Assembly: GCA_045110515.1 (NCBI GenBank)
Contig: JBGCGD010000051.1
Location: 36,191 to 100,190, forward strand
DNA length: 64,000 nt
Reading direction: 5' to 3'
Source: Granulosicoccus sp045110515
GTDB taxonomy: Bacteria; Pseudomonadota; Gammaproteobacteria; Granulosicoccales; Granulosicoccaceae
Of the stretch, positions 18,720-27,918 are shown one piece after another. A program made the translations under genes and the position numbers. Position 1 is the first letter of the stretch. Every line of letters starts with the position of its first letter. The notes beneath the pieces were generated by a model. It was not told the DNA's origin, made no database searches, and saw only the letters and a program-made list of their open reading frames with translations.

Positions 18720-19379
18720 ATGAAAGAGTCTAGCTCCCGTTTTTTTGATATCGAAAAACGAATTATTGCTTTTCTCATTGGCACTATGACAGCTCTGACG
18801 TTTGCCAATGTTATCGCCCGCTATGTTTTTGAGAGCAACATTTTGTGGTCTCTTGAGCTTACCGTTTTTATTTTTGCTTGGCTGGTCTTACTCGGTGCTG
18901 TTCACGCAGTCTCTACGAATGCGCATATCGGTGTAGACCTAGTGATAACCATGGTTGGAAACCTGACGCGTAAGCGCATAAATCGCCTGGCCTCCGTTAT
19001 TTGTATTATTTACTGCGTATTTATCTTCAAAGGCTCTTGGGATTACTGAGCCAACTATGCCAACCTGCCTACGACATCCGGTAGATGGTTTCCCACAGGC
19101 TTTAACTGGAATTTCAGGGATCAGGGCTGGTATGAGGTCTACAGCATTCCAATGCCCGACTTTATGCGATTTCTTGAGGGCATATTTAACGATGGCGACC
19201 CGTATGAAAAAATACCGCGCTTTATTCCATATGCGGTTCTTCCCCTATTCGCCCTACTCATGCTTGTACGATACGTTTATGCACTGAGGGACATAGAATC
19301 AGGTCGTAAAGATTGCATCATTGCATCGCATGAGGGAAGCAAAGAAACCTCTTCCGAAGTTCAAGGGGAGACGCGCTAA
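18720..19379 (+). pseudogene. dctQ: TRAP transporter small permease DctQ with an in-frame TGA
   Basis: The frame starts at ATG 18720 and encodes the DctQ fold (ANVIARYVFESNILWSLELT, two further membrane segments). It stops at TGA 19047-19049, directly after KGSWDY, then stays open in the same frame for 110 codons (ANYANLPTTSGRWFPTGF and a last membrane segment VLPLFALLMLVRYVYAL). The stop falls where relatives commonly have Trp, so TGG to TGA is the likely change. The final TAA overlaps the dctM ATG (TAATG). As read, the protein would lose its C-terminal membrane helix. A base-call error is the main alternative. Confidence 0.85.
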
Positions 19380-20752
19380 TGGATATTGCATTACTTTTTG
19401 CGCTAATTATCGGCTTGCTGCTAATCGGCGTCCCAATAGCTGTTTCGATCGGATTATCGTCAATATTATTCTTACTATGGTTCTCTGATGGATCATTAGC
19501 CTCAATCGCGCAAACACTGTTTTCAGCCTTTGAAGGTCATTACACGCTATTAGCCATTCCGTTCTTCATCTTGGCTTCATCGTTCATGTCAACTGGAGGC
19601 GTCGCTCGACGAATCATCCGTTTTTCGATTGCCTGTGTTGGACATTTGCAAGGCGGATTAGCCATTGCAGGTGTTTTCGCTTGTATGTTGTTTGCAGCCC
19701 TCTCAGGATCATCTCCAGCAACGGTAGTCGCTATCGGCTCCATCGTCATCGCGGGAATGACACAGGTGGGGTATACCAAAGAATTCGCAGCAGGTGTCAT
19801 CTGTAACGCAGGGACGCTCGGCATTCTGATACCGCCCTCTATTGTTATGGTTGTTTATGCAGCATCCGTTGATGTCTCTGTCGGGCGTATGTTTATGGCA
19901 GGGATAATCCCTGGGCTACTGGTATCGTTCATGCTGATGGCTGCTATTTACTGCGTTGCACGATTTAAAGGCTTGCCCAAAGGAGAGTGGGTTGGCTGGT
20001 CAGAAGTTATTGAATCAGGCAAAGATGCGGGCTGGGGCTTGTTTCTTATTGTCGTAATCCTGGGCGGAATATACGGCGGTATTTTTACACCCACCGAAGC
20101 TGCGGCTGTGGCGGCAGTCTATTCATTCTTAGTGGCCACGTTTATCTACAAAGATATGGGGCCACTTGCACATCGTGAAAGTAAAACCAAACCCAACTTC
20201 ATAGAATATATTTTAGCGATCCCGCGCTCTCTTGTTCACAAAGACACAATAGATGCGTTGTATGCCGGAGGTAAGCTCACGGTCGTACTGCTCTTTATCA
20301 TTGCAAACGCATTAATACTTAAGCATGTACTGACGGATGAACAAATTCCTCAAAAAATTGCGTTGATGATTGTCGACGCAGGTGTCGGACCTATCGTTTT
20401 TCTTATTCTGGTCAATGTCATCTTGCTTATTGGCGGGCAGTTTATGGAGCCTTCCGGGTTGATCGTCATCGTGGCACCGCTGTTGTTTCCAATTGCAATA
20501 GAACTGGGTATCGACCCTATCCACCTAGGCATCATCATGGTGGTCAATATGGAAATTGGTATGGTTACACCGCCAGTGGGATTAAACCTGTTCGTCACCT
20601 CTGGCATAGCCGAAATGCCCATCTTGAATATTGTAAAAGCAGCAGCTCCGTGGCTACTAGTCTTGTTCGTATTCCTTATTCTCGTGACATACATACCCGC
20701 AATATCGACCTTTTTGCCAACCCTGCTGTTAGGACCCGAAATAATCATATAA
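19379..20752 (+). CDS. dctM: TRAP transporter large permease DctM
   Basis: 457 residues with about 12-13 membrane segments and the DctM hallmarks GSSPATVVAIGSIVIAGM, LIPPSIVMVVYA, GGIFTPTEAAAVAA and TPPVGLNLFV. It forms the Na+-coupled transport pore in the inner membrane with DctQ. Intact, and translationally coupled to the broken dctQ by a TAATG overlap. Confidence 0.93.
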   Translation: MDIALLFALIIGLLLIGVPIAVSIGLSSILFLLWFSDGSLASIAQTLFSAFEGHYTLLAIPFFILASSFMSTGGVARRIIRFSIACVGHLQGGLAIAGVFACMLFAALSGSSPATVVAIGSIVIAGMTQVGYTKEFAAGVICNAGTLGILIPPSIVMVVYAASVDVSVGRMFMAGIIPGLLVSFMLMAAIYCVARFKGLPKGEWVGWSEVIESGKDAGWGLFLIVVILGGIYGGIFTPTEAAAVAAVYSFLVATFIYKDMGPLAHRESKTKPNFIEYILAIPRSLVHKDTIDALYAGGKLTVVLLFIIANALILKHVLTDEQIPQKIALMIVDAGVGPIVFLILVNVILLIGGQFMEPSGLIVIVAPLLFPIAIELGIDPIHLGIIMVVNMEIGMVTPPVGLNLFVTSGIAEMPILNIVKAAAPWLLVLFVFLILVTYIPAISTFLPTLLLGPEIII

Positions 20753-20890
20753 GACATGTAGCGCTTTGAGCTACGCAAGCTATTGCATCTTCTTTTCATA
20801 ACCGGCTTGGACAACTTCCAATTAGGGACGCGTTGAGCCGGTTCCACTCGCAAAAATAGTTGACTAATAATTTCCAACGAAAATAAATTG

Positions 20891-20918
20891 CATAATACGT
20901 GACTATTCACGTATTATG
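20891..20918. promoter_or_regulatory. Perfect inverted repeat, probable MarR operator
   Basis: CATAATACGTGA, spacer CTAT, then the exact complement TCACGTATTATG: 12-bp arms with a 4-bp spacer, ending five bases before the marR start codon. Size and position fit an autoregulatory MarR-dimer operator that would block the promoter or ribosome access. Confidence 0.75.
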
Positions 20919-20923
20919 CACGC

Positions 20924-21349
20924 ATGAACATCAAGAACACCCAGTTTGTTTTCGCGCTGCTTTCAGCAGCAAACGGCATCGAGGGACGGCTCAATCGCGT
21001 CCTGTCAAACGTTAAAGGGGTCAGCTTTACCGAATACTATTTGCTCGAGCAATTGAAAGATTTACACAATGGGGCTGCTACCCGTGTCGATCTGGCAAGG
21101 GCTGTCAATTTAACGCCTTCGGCCGTGACAAGGGCGTTGAAACCTTTAGAAAAAATAGGCTATGTCACAACTCAAAAAGGTGAACGAGATGCCCGGCAAA
21201 GCCTAGCAACCCTGACACCCGCCGGCGAAGAGCTTTTACGCGATGCAAACAATCTCGTACTGGACGAAATAGCCTCTATGTCCATACCCAAGAACATTCG
21301 GGCAGAGCTTATTCAGGCACTCTTGAACATAACGCCTAAGCACTCTTAA
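20924..21349 (+). CDS. MarR-family transcriptional regulator
   Basis: 141 residues with the MarR winged-helix arrangement: N-terminal dimer helix, recognition region RVDLARAVNLTPSAVTRALKPLEKIGYV (about 54-81), the wing with the conserved Asp-Arg turn (ERDARQSLATLTPAGEEL) and a C-terminal dimer helix. The start ATG sits five bases after a perfect palindrome and has no Shine-Dalgarno, so it may be translated from a leaderless transcript. Targets beyond itself are unknown; the next plus-strand gene is ybiT, 207 bp away. Confidence 0.88.
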   Translation: MNIKNTQFVFALLSAANGIEGRLNRVLSNVKGVSFTEYYLLEQLKDLHNGAATRVDLARAVNLTPSAVTRALKPLEKIGYVTTQKGERDARQSLATLTPAGEELLRDANNLVLDEIASMSIPKNIRAELIQALLNITPKHS

Positions 21350-21556
21350 TCTGATTGAAACGTCCTATATAACTCAACAGAACCTTTACTCGTATTCTTT
21401 GCCAACCGCTCCGTGGCTTGTAGCTTGCGAATTTCCGGCTGTGACAAGCACAGCACTCTTGTCCATCGGGAAATCAAATACCCTGCCTGCAGTGTTAATA
21501 TGAACGCCTCCCCCTTGAAAGGCATCCGTTTCGATGCCCACTGTTGAGCTTCCCTC

Positions 21557-23167
21557 TTGATCTCTGCATCGAACGTTACTATCCAGTTCGGCTCCAAGCC
21601 GCTTTTCGAAAATATTTCTGTCAAATTCGGCGACGGCAATCGGTATGGACTGATAGGTGCAAACGGTTGTGGCAAGTCGACGTTCATGAATATTCTGGGC
21701 GGCTCGCTAGAACCCACCGCCGGTAATGTCTCACTGACGCCCAATGAGCGCATAGGAAAGCTCCACCAGGACCAATTTGCGTTTGAAGAATTCAGCGTTA
21801 TTGATACCGTCATTATGGGTCATCAGGAACTCTGGACGGTAAAACAAGAACGCGAACGCCTGTATGCCCTACCTGAAATGACGGAAGCTGACGGCATGCG
21901 AGTTGCCGAGCTGGAAGTCGAGTTTGCGGAAATGGATGGTTATACCGCCGAAAGCCGTGCGGGTGAATTTTTAAGCGGTGCGGGCATTGAAGAGTCTTTG
22001 CATTTCGGCCCTATGAGTGAAGTTGCACCTGGCTGGAAACTAAGAGTGTTGCTTGCCCAAGCCTTGTTTTCATCGCCGGACATACTGCTGCTGGACGAGC
22101 CAACCAACAACTTGGACATTAATGCTATTCGCTGGTTAGAAGGTGTCTTAAGCCAACAGAAAAGCACCATCGTGATTATCTCGCACGACCGGCATTTTCT
22201 TAACTCCGTGTGCACGCATATGGCCGACATAGACTATGGCGAGCTTCGCGTTTACCCAGGCAACTATGATGATTTTATGATTGCCTCTACAGCGGCACGA
22301 GAACTTCTACAGTCTCAGAACTCCAAGAAGAAAGCACAAATAGCTGACTTACAACAGTTCGTTAGCCGATTCTCGGCAAACGCCTCTAAAGCAAAACAGG
22401 CGACATCTCGTGCCAAGCAGATTCAGAAAATCGAACTAGCTGACATTAAGCGTTCAAGCCGTGTTAGTCCCTACATTCGGTTCACTCAAGAGAAAAAACT
22501 ATTCAGACAAGCGGTCACTGTGGAAAGCCTGGCTATGGGTTTTGATAACGAGCTGCTGTTTGAAAAAGGCAACCTGATGCTTGAAGCAGGGTCCCGCTTG
22601 GCTATTATCGGAGAGAACGGTGTCGGCAAGACAACGCTACTAAGAGGCCTACTAAATGAGTTACAACCGATGAACGGTGATATCCAATGGGCTGAGAATG
22701 CCTCTATCGGATACTGCCCTCAGGACAACACCAACGAATTTGCCAACAACTTTACGTTGTTCGACTGGATGACTCAATGGCGAAAACCCTCTCACAACGA
22801 TCAAGTGGTCAGAGCCATTCTGGGTCAGCTTCTATTCTCATCCGATGACTTTGAAAAACGAGTACAGGTGTGTTCCGGTGGTGAGAAAAATCGCTTGATA
22901 TTCGGCAAATTGATTTTAAGTGCGCCAAACGTAATGGTGCTTGATGAACCAACGAACCATATGGATATGGAAGCGATAGAGGCCTTGAATATGGCGTTGG
23001 AACACTATGAAGGCACTATTGTGTTCGTCAGTCACGACAGAGAATTTGTATCCTCTCTTGCCACTCAGATTGTTGAAATAAAAGACCAGCAACTGATTAA
23101 CTTTGCGGGTACCTATGACGAATACCTGGCCAGCCAGAAACTGGAATCTAAGGCTGCAAACTTTTAA
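21557..23167 (+). CDS. ybiT: ABC-F family ATPase YbiT
   Basis: 536 residues with no membrane segments and two ABC domains, near-collinear with E. coli YbiT. Domain 1 has Walker A GANGCGKST and Walker B ILLLDEPTNNLD with the signature region VAPGWKLRVLLAQAL. A charged linker follows (about 245-320). Domain 2 has GENGVGKTT, SGGEKNRLIFGKL and VMVLDEPTNHMD. ABC-F proteins act on the ribosome E site to relieve stalled states. The start is taken as TTG at 21557, which aligns with the YbiT N-terminus (SNVTxQFGSKPLFENIS); no in-frame ATG precedes the first domain. Confidence 0.95.
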   Translation: MISASNVTIQFGSKPLFENISVKFGDGNRYGLIGANGCGKSTFMNILGGSLEPTAGNVSLTPNERIGKLHQDQFAFEEFSVIDTVIMGHQELWTVKQERERLYALPEMTEADGMRVAELEVEFAEMDGYTAESRAGEFLSGAGIEESLHFGPMSEVAPGWKLRVLLAQALFSSPDILLLDEPTNNLDINAIRWLEGVLSQQKSTIVIISHDRHFLNSVCTHMADIDYGELRVYPGNYDDFMIASTAARELLQSQNSKKKAQIADLQQFVSRFSANASKAKQATSRAKQIQKIELADIKRSSRVSPYIRFTQEKKLFRQAVTVESLAMGFDNELLFEKGNLMLEAGSRLAIIGENGVGKTTLLRGLLNELQPMNGDIQWAENASIGYCPQDNTNEFANNFTLFDWMTQWRKPSHNDQVVRAILGQLLFSSDDFEKRVQVCSGGEKNRLIFGKLILSAPNVMVLDEPTNHMDMEAIEALNMALEHYEGTIVFVSHDREFVSSLATQIVEIKDQQLINFAGTYDEYLASQKLESKAANF

Positions 23168-23177
23168 CGACGCAGCC

Positions 23178-25418
23178 TTAAACGAAATCGATATGCTTGT
23201 TGAGCGGTAGTTCGCGTATACGTTGACCGGTCGCGGCAAATATTGCGTTGGCTAAAGCGGGGGCTGTGACAGGCACGGGTGGCTCACCGACACCGCGAAT
23301 TTTGCTCCCGTTTTCCAAGCCCTTAACCATGATGCTCGGACACTGATACAACCGCATAGCTTGGTGAGTATGATAATTTGATTGCTGCGCCTTTCCGTCG
23401 CTGTACGTGATTTCGCAATTCATGGCGTGTCCCAAACCCCAAACAACACCACCCTGCACCAGGTTTTCAAAATTATCTGGATCGACGACCGTTCCAACAT
23501 CAGCTGCGATCCAGACATTTTGCAGCCGTACACCGGCCTCTTCACTGGACACTTGAATAACAGCAGCTGTAGGCACACCAAAGCTTTCCACAAAGGCAAC
23601 ACCACGCGCATGATTCGCGGGTAATTCACCACCCCATGACGACATGTCTGCCACCGCCTCCAAGACCTTTCTAGAGACATCGTGTTGCATTAGCCGAATA
23701 CGTTCCTGCATGGGGTCGGCTCCTGCCTCATGAATAAGCTCATCGAGGAAACTGTCAAAAAAGAATCCGGCACCATTGGCACCCACCGCCCGCCAGGAAG
23801 ATACCGGAGCCAGTTCAGGCGTACGGTACGCACGCATTCGATAAGCCGGTATGTTGTACGGGTTGTTCCATGCGCCAGCAGGTATTTGAGCATCGGGACC
23901 CGGCACACTGATACCCACCCGCCCCATTTGCGAACTCACCGGTGATACCGAAGATATGCTGAGATCAATGCCATGCACTTTCCCGTCTTTGACAGAACCC
24001 TGACCCCTTGCCATTGCAATGTGGCGTGGAAAATCATGTGCAAAATCTTCTTCTCGCGAGAAGGTCATTTTTACAGGCGTACCACGCATTTGGTTGGCGA
24101 TTTCAGCCGCTACTTTGACGTATTCCAGCTCCAAACGATGCCCGAAACTGCCGCCCATATACTGGTTATGGAAAACGACCTGTTCAGAATCATGGCCGGT
24201 TACAGACGCTACCTGCTGTTGCAACATGCGGGGTAGTTGATGCCCAGTCCACACTTCAACTTGCTGCTCACTCACCTTTACGATTGCGTTTAAAGGTTCC
24301 AGCGGCTGATGGGCAACATACGGCGAACGATATTCAGCAGAGAACACAGCGCTGTCCGCTAGAGAGATATTGATATCACCATCATCGCGCCAGGTCTTAT
24401 CGAGCCTGTCCTCAATGAAGGAATCGCTAACCGCTTGCCAGTGGTCTTCTTGCTCAGCCGGATAAGGTGCATCACCCCAATTAAATTCAATGGCATTGGC
24501 AGCATTAATGGCATACCAGGTGTTGGTTGCAATGACGGCCACACCGTTGGTAATTTCTATAACCTTTAGAACACCGGGCATATCATTGGCTATGGTCGCA
24601 TCGAATCCATTCATAACACCGCCTTGTCGCGGGTTAATTTTTACCGTGGCATACACCATGTCCGGGACAGACAAATCGATACCGTAGCGCTGGGTGCCTG
24701 TCGATTTGGCCAGCGTATCAAGACGCGGCATAGGCTTTCCGATTAATCGCCAACTGGCTGGATCGCGCAGAGCGACATCTTCCGCAGGTTCAATTGTGGC
24801 CGCGAGCTCCGCTAGTTGTGTATACGCGATTGCACTGCCATCAGGAAGAATAACCGCACCACCCTCTGTTTTAAGCTCAGACACGGCAAGGCCCGTTTTT
24901 TTAGACGCCGCAAGCTTGAGCGTTTCACGCGCGACAGCTCCGGCCTCACGCAGCTTGTCAAAGCTGTCAGGCATAGAGGTCGAACCGCCGGTGCCTTGCA
25001 TACCGATAAGCTTCAACACACCACCGACAACACCTCGCAAACCTTCGGCAATGGTGCTTTCATCGGTACTCATGAACGGAACACCCTCTTCGGCCATAGC
25101 TGTGTTCCAGTAAGCCGGACTGGGCTTGCCAAAGCTTATGTCAAAATCTCCCCAGCCAACATCCAACTCTTCCGCTATAAGAGCTGCTTGAGCAGAAGCA
25201 ACGCCCTGGCCTTTATCTGCATGAGGCACTACCAACGTAATTTTGTCGGAGTCAATCAGTACCCAGGGATTGAAAGTGGCGGCACCGTCTGCAAGTTCAT
25301 CGTTTAACGGGTTATCGGGCGTCTGCTTTACTTTATAAACTCCAAAAGCAATACCACCGGCAATAGCCGCACTGCCAATCAGAAAAGTACGTCGCGTAAT
25401 CGTCGCTAGTTTCCCCAC
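23178..25418 (-). CDS. Exported molybdopterin-binding oxidoreductase subunit (IorB-like)
   Basis: 746 residues. The N-terminus carries a Tat signal, TRRTFLIGSAAIAGG, so the folded cofactor enzyme is exported to the periplasm. The body matches the beta subunit of isoquinoline 1-oxidoreductase and relatives of the xanthine dehydrogenase family: PYVAHQPLEPLNAIV, GGSFGHRLELEYV, and the catalytic Glu in RGVGEPPVPVTAPALANA near the C-terminus. Such enzymes hydroxylate N-heterocycles or oxidise aldehydes with water as oxygen donor. The small [2Fe-2S] subunit gene lies three bases upstream. No FAD subunit or cytochrome c gene is present, so the electron acceptor is unknown. The substrate cannot be read from sequence. 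Confidence 0.9.
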   Translation of the reverse strand: MGKLATITRRTFLIGSAAIAGGIAFGVYKVKQTPDNPLNDELADGAATFNPWVLIDSDKITLVVPHADKGQGVASAQAALIAEELDVGWGDFDISFGKPSPAYWNTAMAEEGVPFMSTDESTIAEGLRGVVGGVLKLIGMQGTGGSTSMPDSFDKLREAGAVARETLKLAASKKTGLAVSELKTEGGAVILPDGSAIAYTQLAELAATIEPAEDVALRDPASWRLIGKPMPRLDTLAKSTGTQRYGIDLSVPDMVYATVKINPRQGGVMNGFDATIANDMPGVLKVIEITNGVAVIATNTWYAINAANAIEFNWGDAPYPAEQEDHWQAVSDSFIEDRLDKTWRDDGDINISLADSAVFSAEYRSPYVAHQPLEPLNAIVKVSEQQVEVWTGHQLPRMLQQQVASVTGHDSEQVVFHNQYMGGSFGHRLELEYVKVAAEIANQMRGTPVKMTFSREEDFAHDFPRHIAMARGQGSVKDGKVHGIDLSISSVSPVSSQMGRVGISVPGPDAQIPAGAWNNPYNIPAYRMRAYRTPELAPVSSWRAVGANGAGFFFDSFLDELIHEAGADPMQERIRLMQHDVSRKVLEAVADMSSWGGELPANHARGVAFVESFGVPTAAVIQVSSEEAGVRLQNVWIAADVGTVVDPDNFENLVQGGVVWGLGHAMNCEITYSDGKAQQSNYHTHQAMRLYQCPSIMVKGLENGSKIRGVGEPPVPVTAPALANAIFAATGQRIRELPLNKHIDFV

Positions 25419-25421
25419 GAC

Positions 25422-25886
25422 TCAGCCCTCTTGCAACTTATCAGACGCCGCATGAATGGCAGCTCGTATTCTTGGATAGGTACCACAGCGACACAGGTTG
25501 CCGGACATGACGGCATCGATTTGCGCATCAGTCGGTTTAGGGGTGGTGGTTAATAGAGACGCGGCCTGCATCATCTGACCTGACTGACAGTAACCACACT
25601 GAGCCACTTGCTTCTCAGACCAGGCTTCTTGCACGGCGTGCATGGCATTGGGTGTTCCCAGACCTTCTATAGTTGTGATGGAAGCTCCTTGCAGACTACC
25701 CACACGCAGCTGGCACGACCGGACGGCAATACCGTCAAGATGCACCGTACAAGCGCCACACTGTGCAATGCCACAACCGTATTTCGTGCCGGTAAGCCCC
25801 AGTTCATCGCGCAATACCCAAAGCAAGGGCATTTCCGGTTGCACATCAACCTCGTATGCTTCTCCATTGATAGTCAGGCTTATCAT
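25422..25886 (-). CDS. [2Fe-2S] subunit of molybdenum hydroxylase (IorA-like)
   Basis: 154 residues with both ferredoxin clusters of the xanthine dehydrogenase small subunit: GTKYGCGIAQCGACTV with a later Cys for cluster one, and CGYCQSGQ plus NLCRCGTYPRIR for cluster two. It relays electrons from the molybdenum centre of the next gene product. It has no signal peptide, so it is presumably exported by piggy-back on the Tat-targeted large subunit. Confidence 0.94.
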   Translation of the reverse strand: MISLTINGEAYEVDVQPEMPLLWVLRDELGLTGTKYGCGIAQCGACTVHLDGIAVRSCQLRVGSLQGASITTIEGLGTPNAMHAVQEAWSEKQVAQCGYCQSGQMMQAASLLTTTPKPTDAQIDAVMSGNLCRCGTYPRIRAAIHAASDKLQEG

Positions 25887-25919
25887 GATAGTTTCCCATA
25901 CCTTGGAATATACAAGGGC

Positions 25920-26696
25920 TTAGTGCAAGCGGCCGTAGAACGTCATACGTGCAGATTCTGACAAAGAAACGCCAGGCTCACTATTGTAGGCTAGTACCAC
26001 CAGCATACGGCACACATTACCGATGGTGGGCGTTACGCGATGTAGAGAATTTCGCCCGCGGAACAACACCAGACACCCGGAATCCATACTGAGGGTTTCT
26101 ACCGTTTGCGCACCGTCTAAAATGCGCCCAACCTCGTCGTAGTTCATATCGCCTTTATCAGCGTCTCGTACATTTTTTACAAATTCAAATACTCCACCGC
26201 CGGCGGGTTTTTGCACGAGTAGTGTGATGGCGAATGAAGAGTTGTCGAAGTGCCAACCTAACTCCTGACCTTCAGAGGCATAGTGCAAATTGATGGACGA
26301 CAATGGGTCCGCGTATTCATGCAGCGCCTGTTCATCGAGGACGTTGCACAAAAAACCTTTGAATTGTTCGTCGCCGTATAGGGTATGAAGCACGGACGGG
26401 TCCGGGATTTGATCGGTGGTAATGCATCCCTTTGACGATGTGACCGTACGATTACGTGGATGATTGTCATCAAAGGTTGAATCGCTGGGCTTTAAGTAGG
26501 CGTTATGATCACTGCTCGTAAAAAAAGCTTTGTCATGATGAGCCTCCCCTTCATGAACCAGAGACTCAACCGCCTGTTGGGTGAGAAAATCGGGTACAAC
26601 CAACACCCCGTGATTGTCCAGCTGTGCTTTGCATTCGGCTTGAAAGCTGTGGTCTGAAATCACATAGCGTCCGGTATTAATGATGTCACTTAGCAT
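25920..26696 (-). CDS. 2-oxoglutarate/Fe(II) oxygenase, BesD/ArpA-like
   Basis: 258 residues of the double-stranded beta-helix oxygenase fold. The iron facial triad is visible as His149-x-Asp151 (GWHFDNSSF) and His219 (LHRVTP), with the 2-oxoglutarate Arg about 230 (CRMLVVLAY). The overall pattern resembles amino-acid halogenases such as BesD, but those have Gly in place of the Asp. Keeping Asp151 predicts hydroxylation rather than chlorination. It lies 25 bp after the beta-lyase gene and 33 bp before the iron-sulfur subunit gene, so it is part of the same operon. A free amino acid or related small molecule is the likeliest substrate; that is inference. Confidence 0.75.
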   Translation of the reverse strand: MLSDIINTGRYVISDHSFQAECKAQLDNHGVLVVPDFLTQQAVESLVHEGEAHHDKAFFTSSDHNAYLKPSDSTFDDNHPRNRTVTSSKGCITTDQIPDPSVLHTLYGDEQFKGFLCNVLDEQALHEYADPLSSINLHYASEGQELGWHFDNSSFAITLLVQKPAGGGVFEFVKNVRDADKGDMNYDEVGRILDGAQTVETLSMDSGCLVLFRGRNSLHRVTPTIGNVCRMLVVLAYNSEPGVSLSESARMTFYGRLH

Positions 26697-26721
26697 GTAG
26701 TAAACCCTAGCATGGGAAATC

Positions 26722-27873
26722 CTAGATTCGAGAAAATGCCTGCTGCAAATCGTTAATTAAATCTTCGGTTGTTTCCAGTCCTATATTGAGTCTTACCAGC
26801 CGGCCCTTATAGTCCTTACCGGGTCTTTCTACATCCGGATAGACCACAGCCAGGCTGTTGATGCCTCCCCAACTCAAGCCAATATGAAAAAGGGAGAGAG
26901 ACTCGATAAAAGTCACCACACTTTCTTGTGAAATATTTTCAGAAAACAGGAATGAGAACACGCTGGTGGAGCCGCTAAAATCTCGCTTCCAGAATTCATG
27001 TCCCGGGCAGGAAGGCAACGCCGGATGAAAAACGCTCTCAACTGCTTCTTGAGCTTGTAGCCATTGTGCCACTATCAACGTTGAGCGTTCTAGCTGGTCC
27101 AGTCTGACAGCTAGTGTTTGTAAACCTCGCAAGGCAAGACTGCAGTCATCGGGGGAGACAGCTAGCCCAAGTTGACGATAAACATCGCCCATGGCTGAGT
27201 ATGATTCTTCGTCATTGACGGAGACAGAACCCAGTAATAAATCGCTGTGCCCGCCAATATACTTGGTAAGGGCTTGCATGCTGACATCGATACCGTGGGC
27301 GAACGCGTCAAAGAAAACACCCGCTGAGTAGGTATTGTCCAGAGCCACTTTCACTCCTCGTTTATGAGCCTCTGTCACGATGGCCGGTACATCTTGAACT
27401 TCCATGGTGACGGAACCCGGGCTCTCACACCAAATCAGCGACGTATTCTCTCTGATGAGGTCTGCGATGCCACTGCCAATCAGTGGATCATAGGGCTCAA
27501 CGTCGATATTCAAACCGCGCAATAAACCCACTGCCATTTCCTTGTTCGGACCGTAAGCAGAATGCGGTACTAAGGCATGGCTCCCCGCTTTACAAAACGC
27601 AAAATATACGAGCGCAATGGCAGCCTGGCCACCGGGAACAATAAAGGTATGCTCTGCTTGTTCGAGCTTTGCAATTCGGGAAGCGAGCTCTAGCGATGTA
27701 GGGGTTCCGTATAAACCATACGAGTAACCACTTTTGTCTTGCTCCCAATCATCACTCACCTTACTTTGTGAATCGAAAACAACGGTTGAGCCTCTGAACA
27801 CCGGTGTAGCCAACGATCGGTAATCGCGCCGGGATTGTGGGGTTGCATCGAGTAGTCGTGTTCGCCAATCCAT
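26722..27873 (-). CDS. PLP-dependent C-S beta-lyase (cystathionine beta-lyase type)
   Basis: 383 residues of the Cys/Met metabolism PLP family. Seen: YSYGLYGTPTSLELASRIAKLE, the PLP-stacking region SAYGPNKEM, the Asp in KVALDNTYSAG and the Schiff-base Lys in MQALTKYIGGHSDLLLG. The spacing is MetC-like. It would split cystathionine or other cysteine S-conjugates to thiol, pyruvate and ammonia. Placement between an M20 amidohydrolase and an oxygenase argues for a catabolic substrate rather than methionine biosynthesis; no other met gene is nearby. Confidence 0.87.
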   Translation of the reverse strand: MDWRTRLLDATPQSRRDYRSLATPVFRGSTVVFDSQSKVSDDWEQDKSGYSYGLYGTPTSLELASRIAKLEQAEHTFIVPGGQAAIALVYFAFCKAGSHALVPHSAYGPNKEMAVGLLRGLNIDVEPYDPLIGSGIADLIRENTSLIWCESPGSVTMEVQDVPAIVTEAHKRGVKVALDNTYSAGVFFDAFAHGIDVSMQALTKYIGGHSDLLLGSVSVNDEESYSAMGDVYRQLGLAVSPDDCSLALRGLQTLAVRLDQLERSTLIVAQWLQAQEAVESVFHPALPSCPGHEFWKRDFSGSTSVFSFLFSENISQESVVTFIESLSLFHIGLSWGGINSLAVVYPDVERPGKDYKGRLVRLNIGLETTEDLINDLQQAFSRI

Positions 27874-27918
27874 AAATCGAGTGTCCAGTTAAAAGCTATG
27901 CTGACAAGTTAAGTTGTA

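Noticed and set aside
21346..21813. Minus-strand 155-codon frame overlapping the start of ybiT
   Set aside because: It is a shadow of conserved ABC-F coding sequence.
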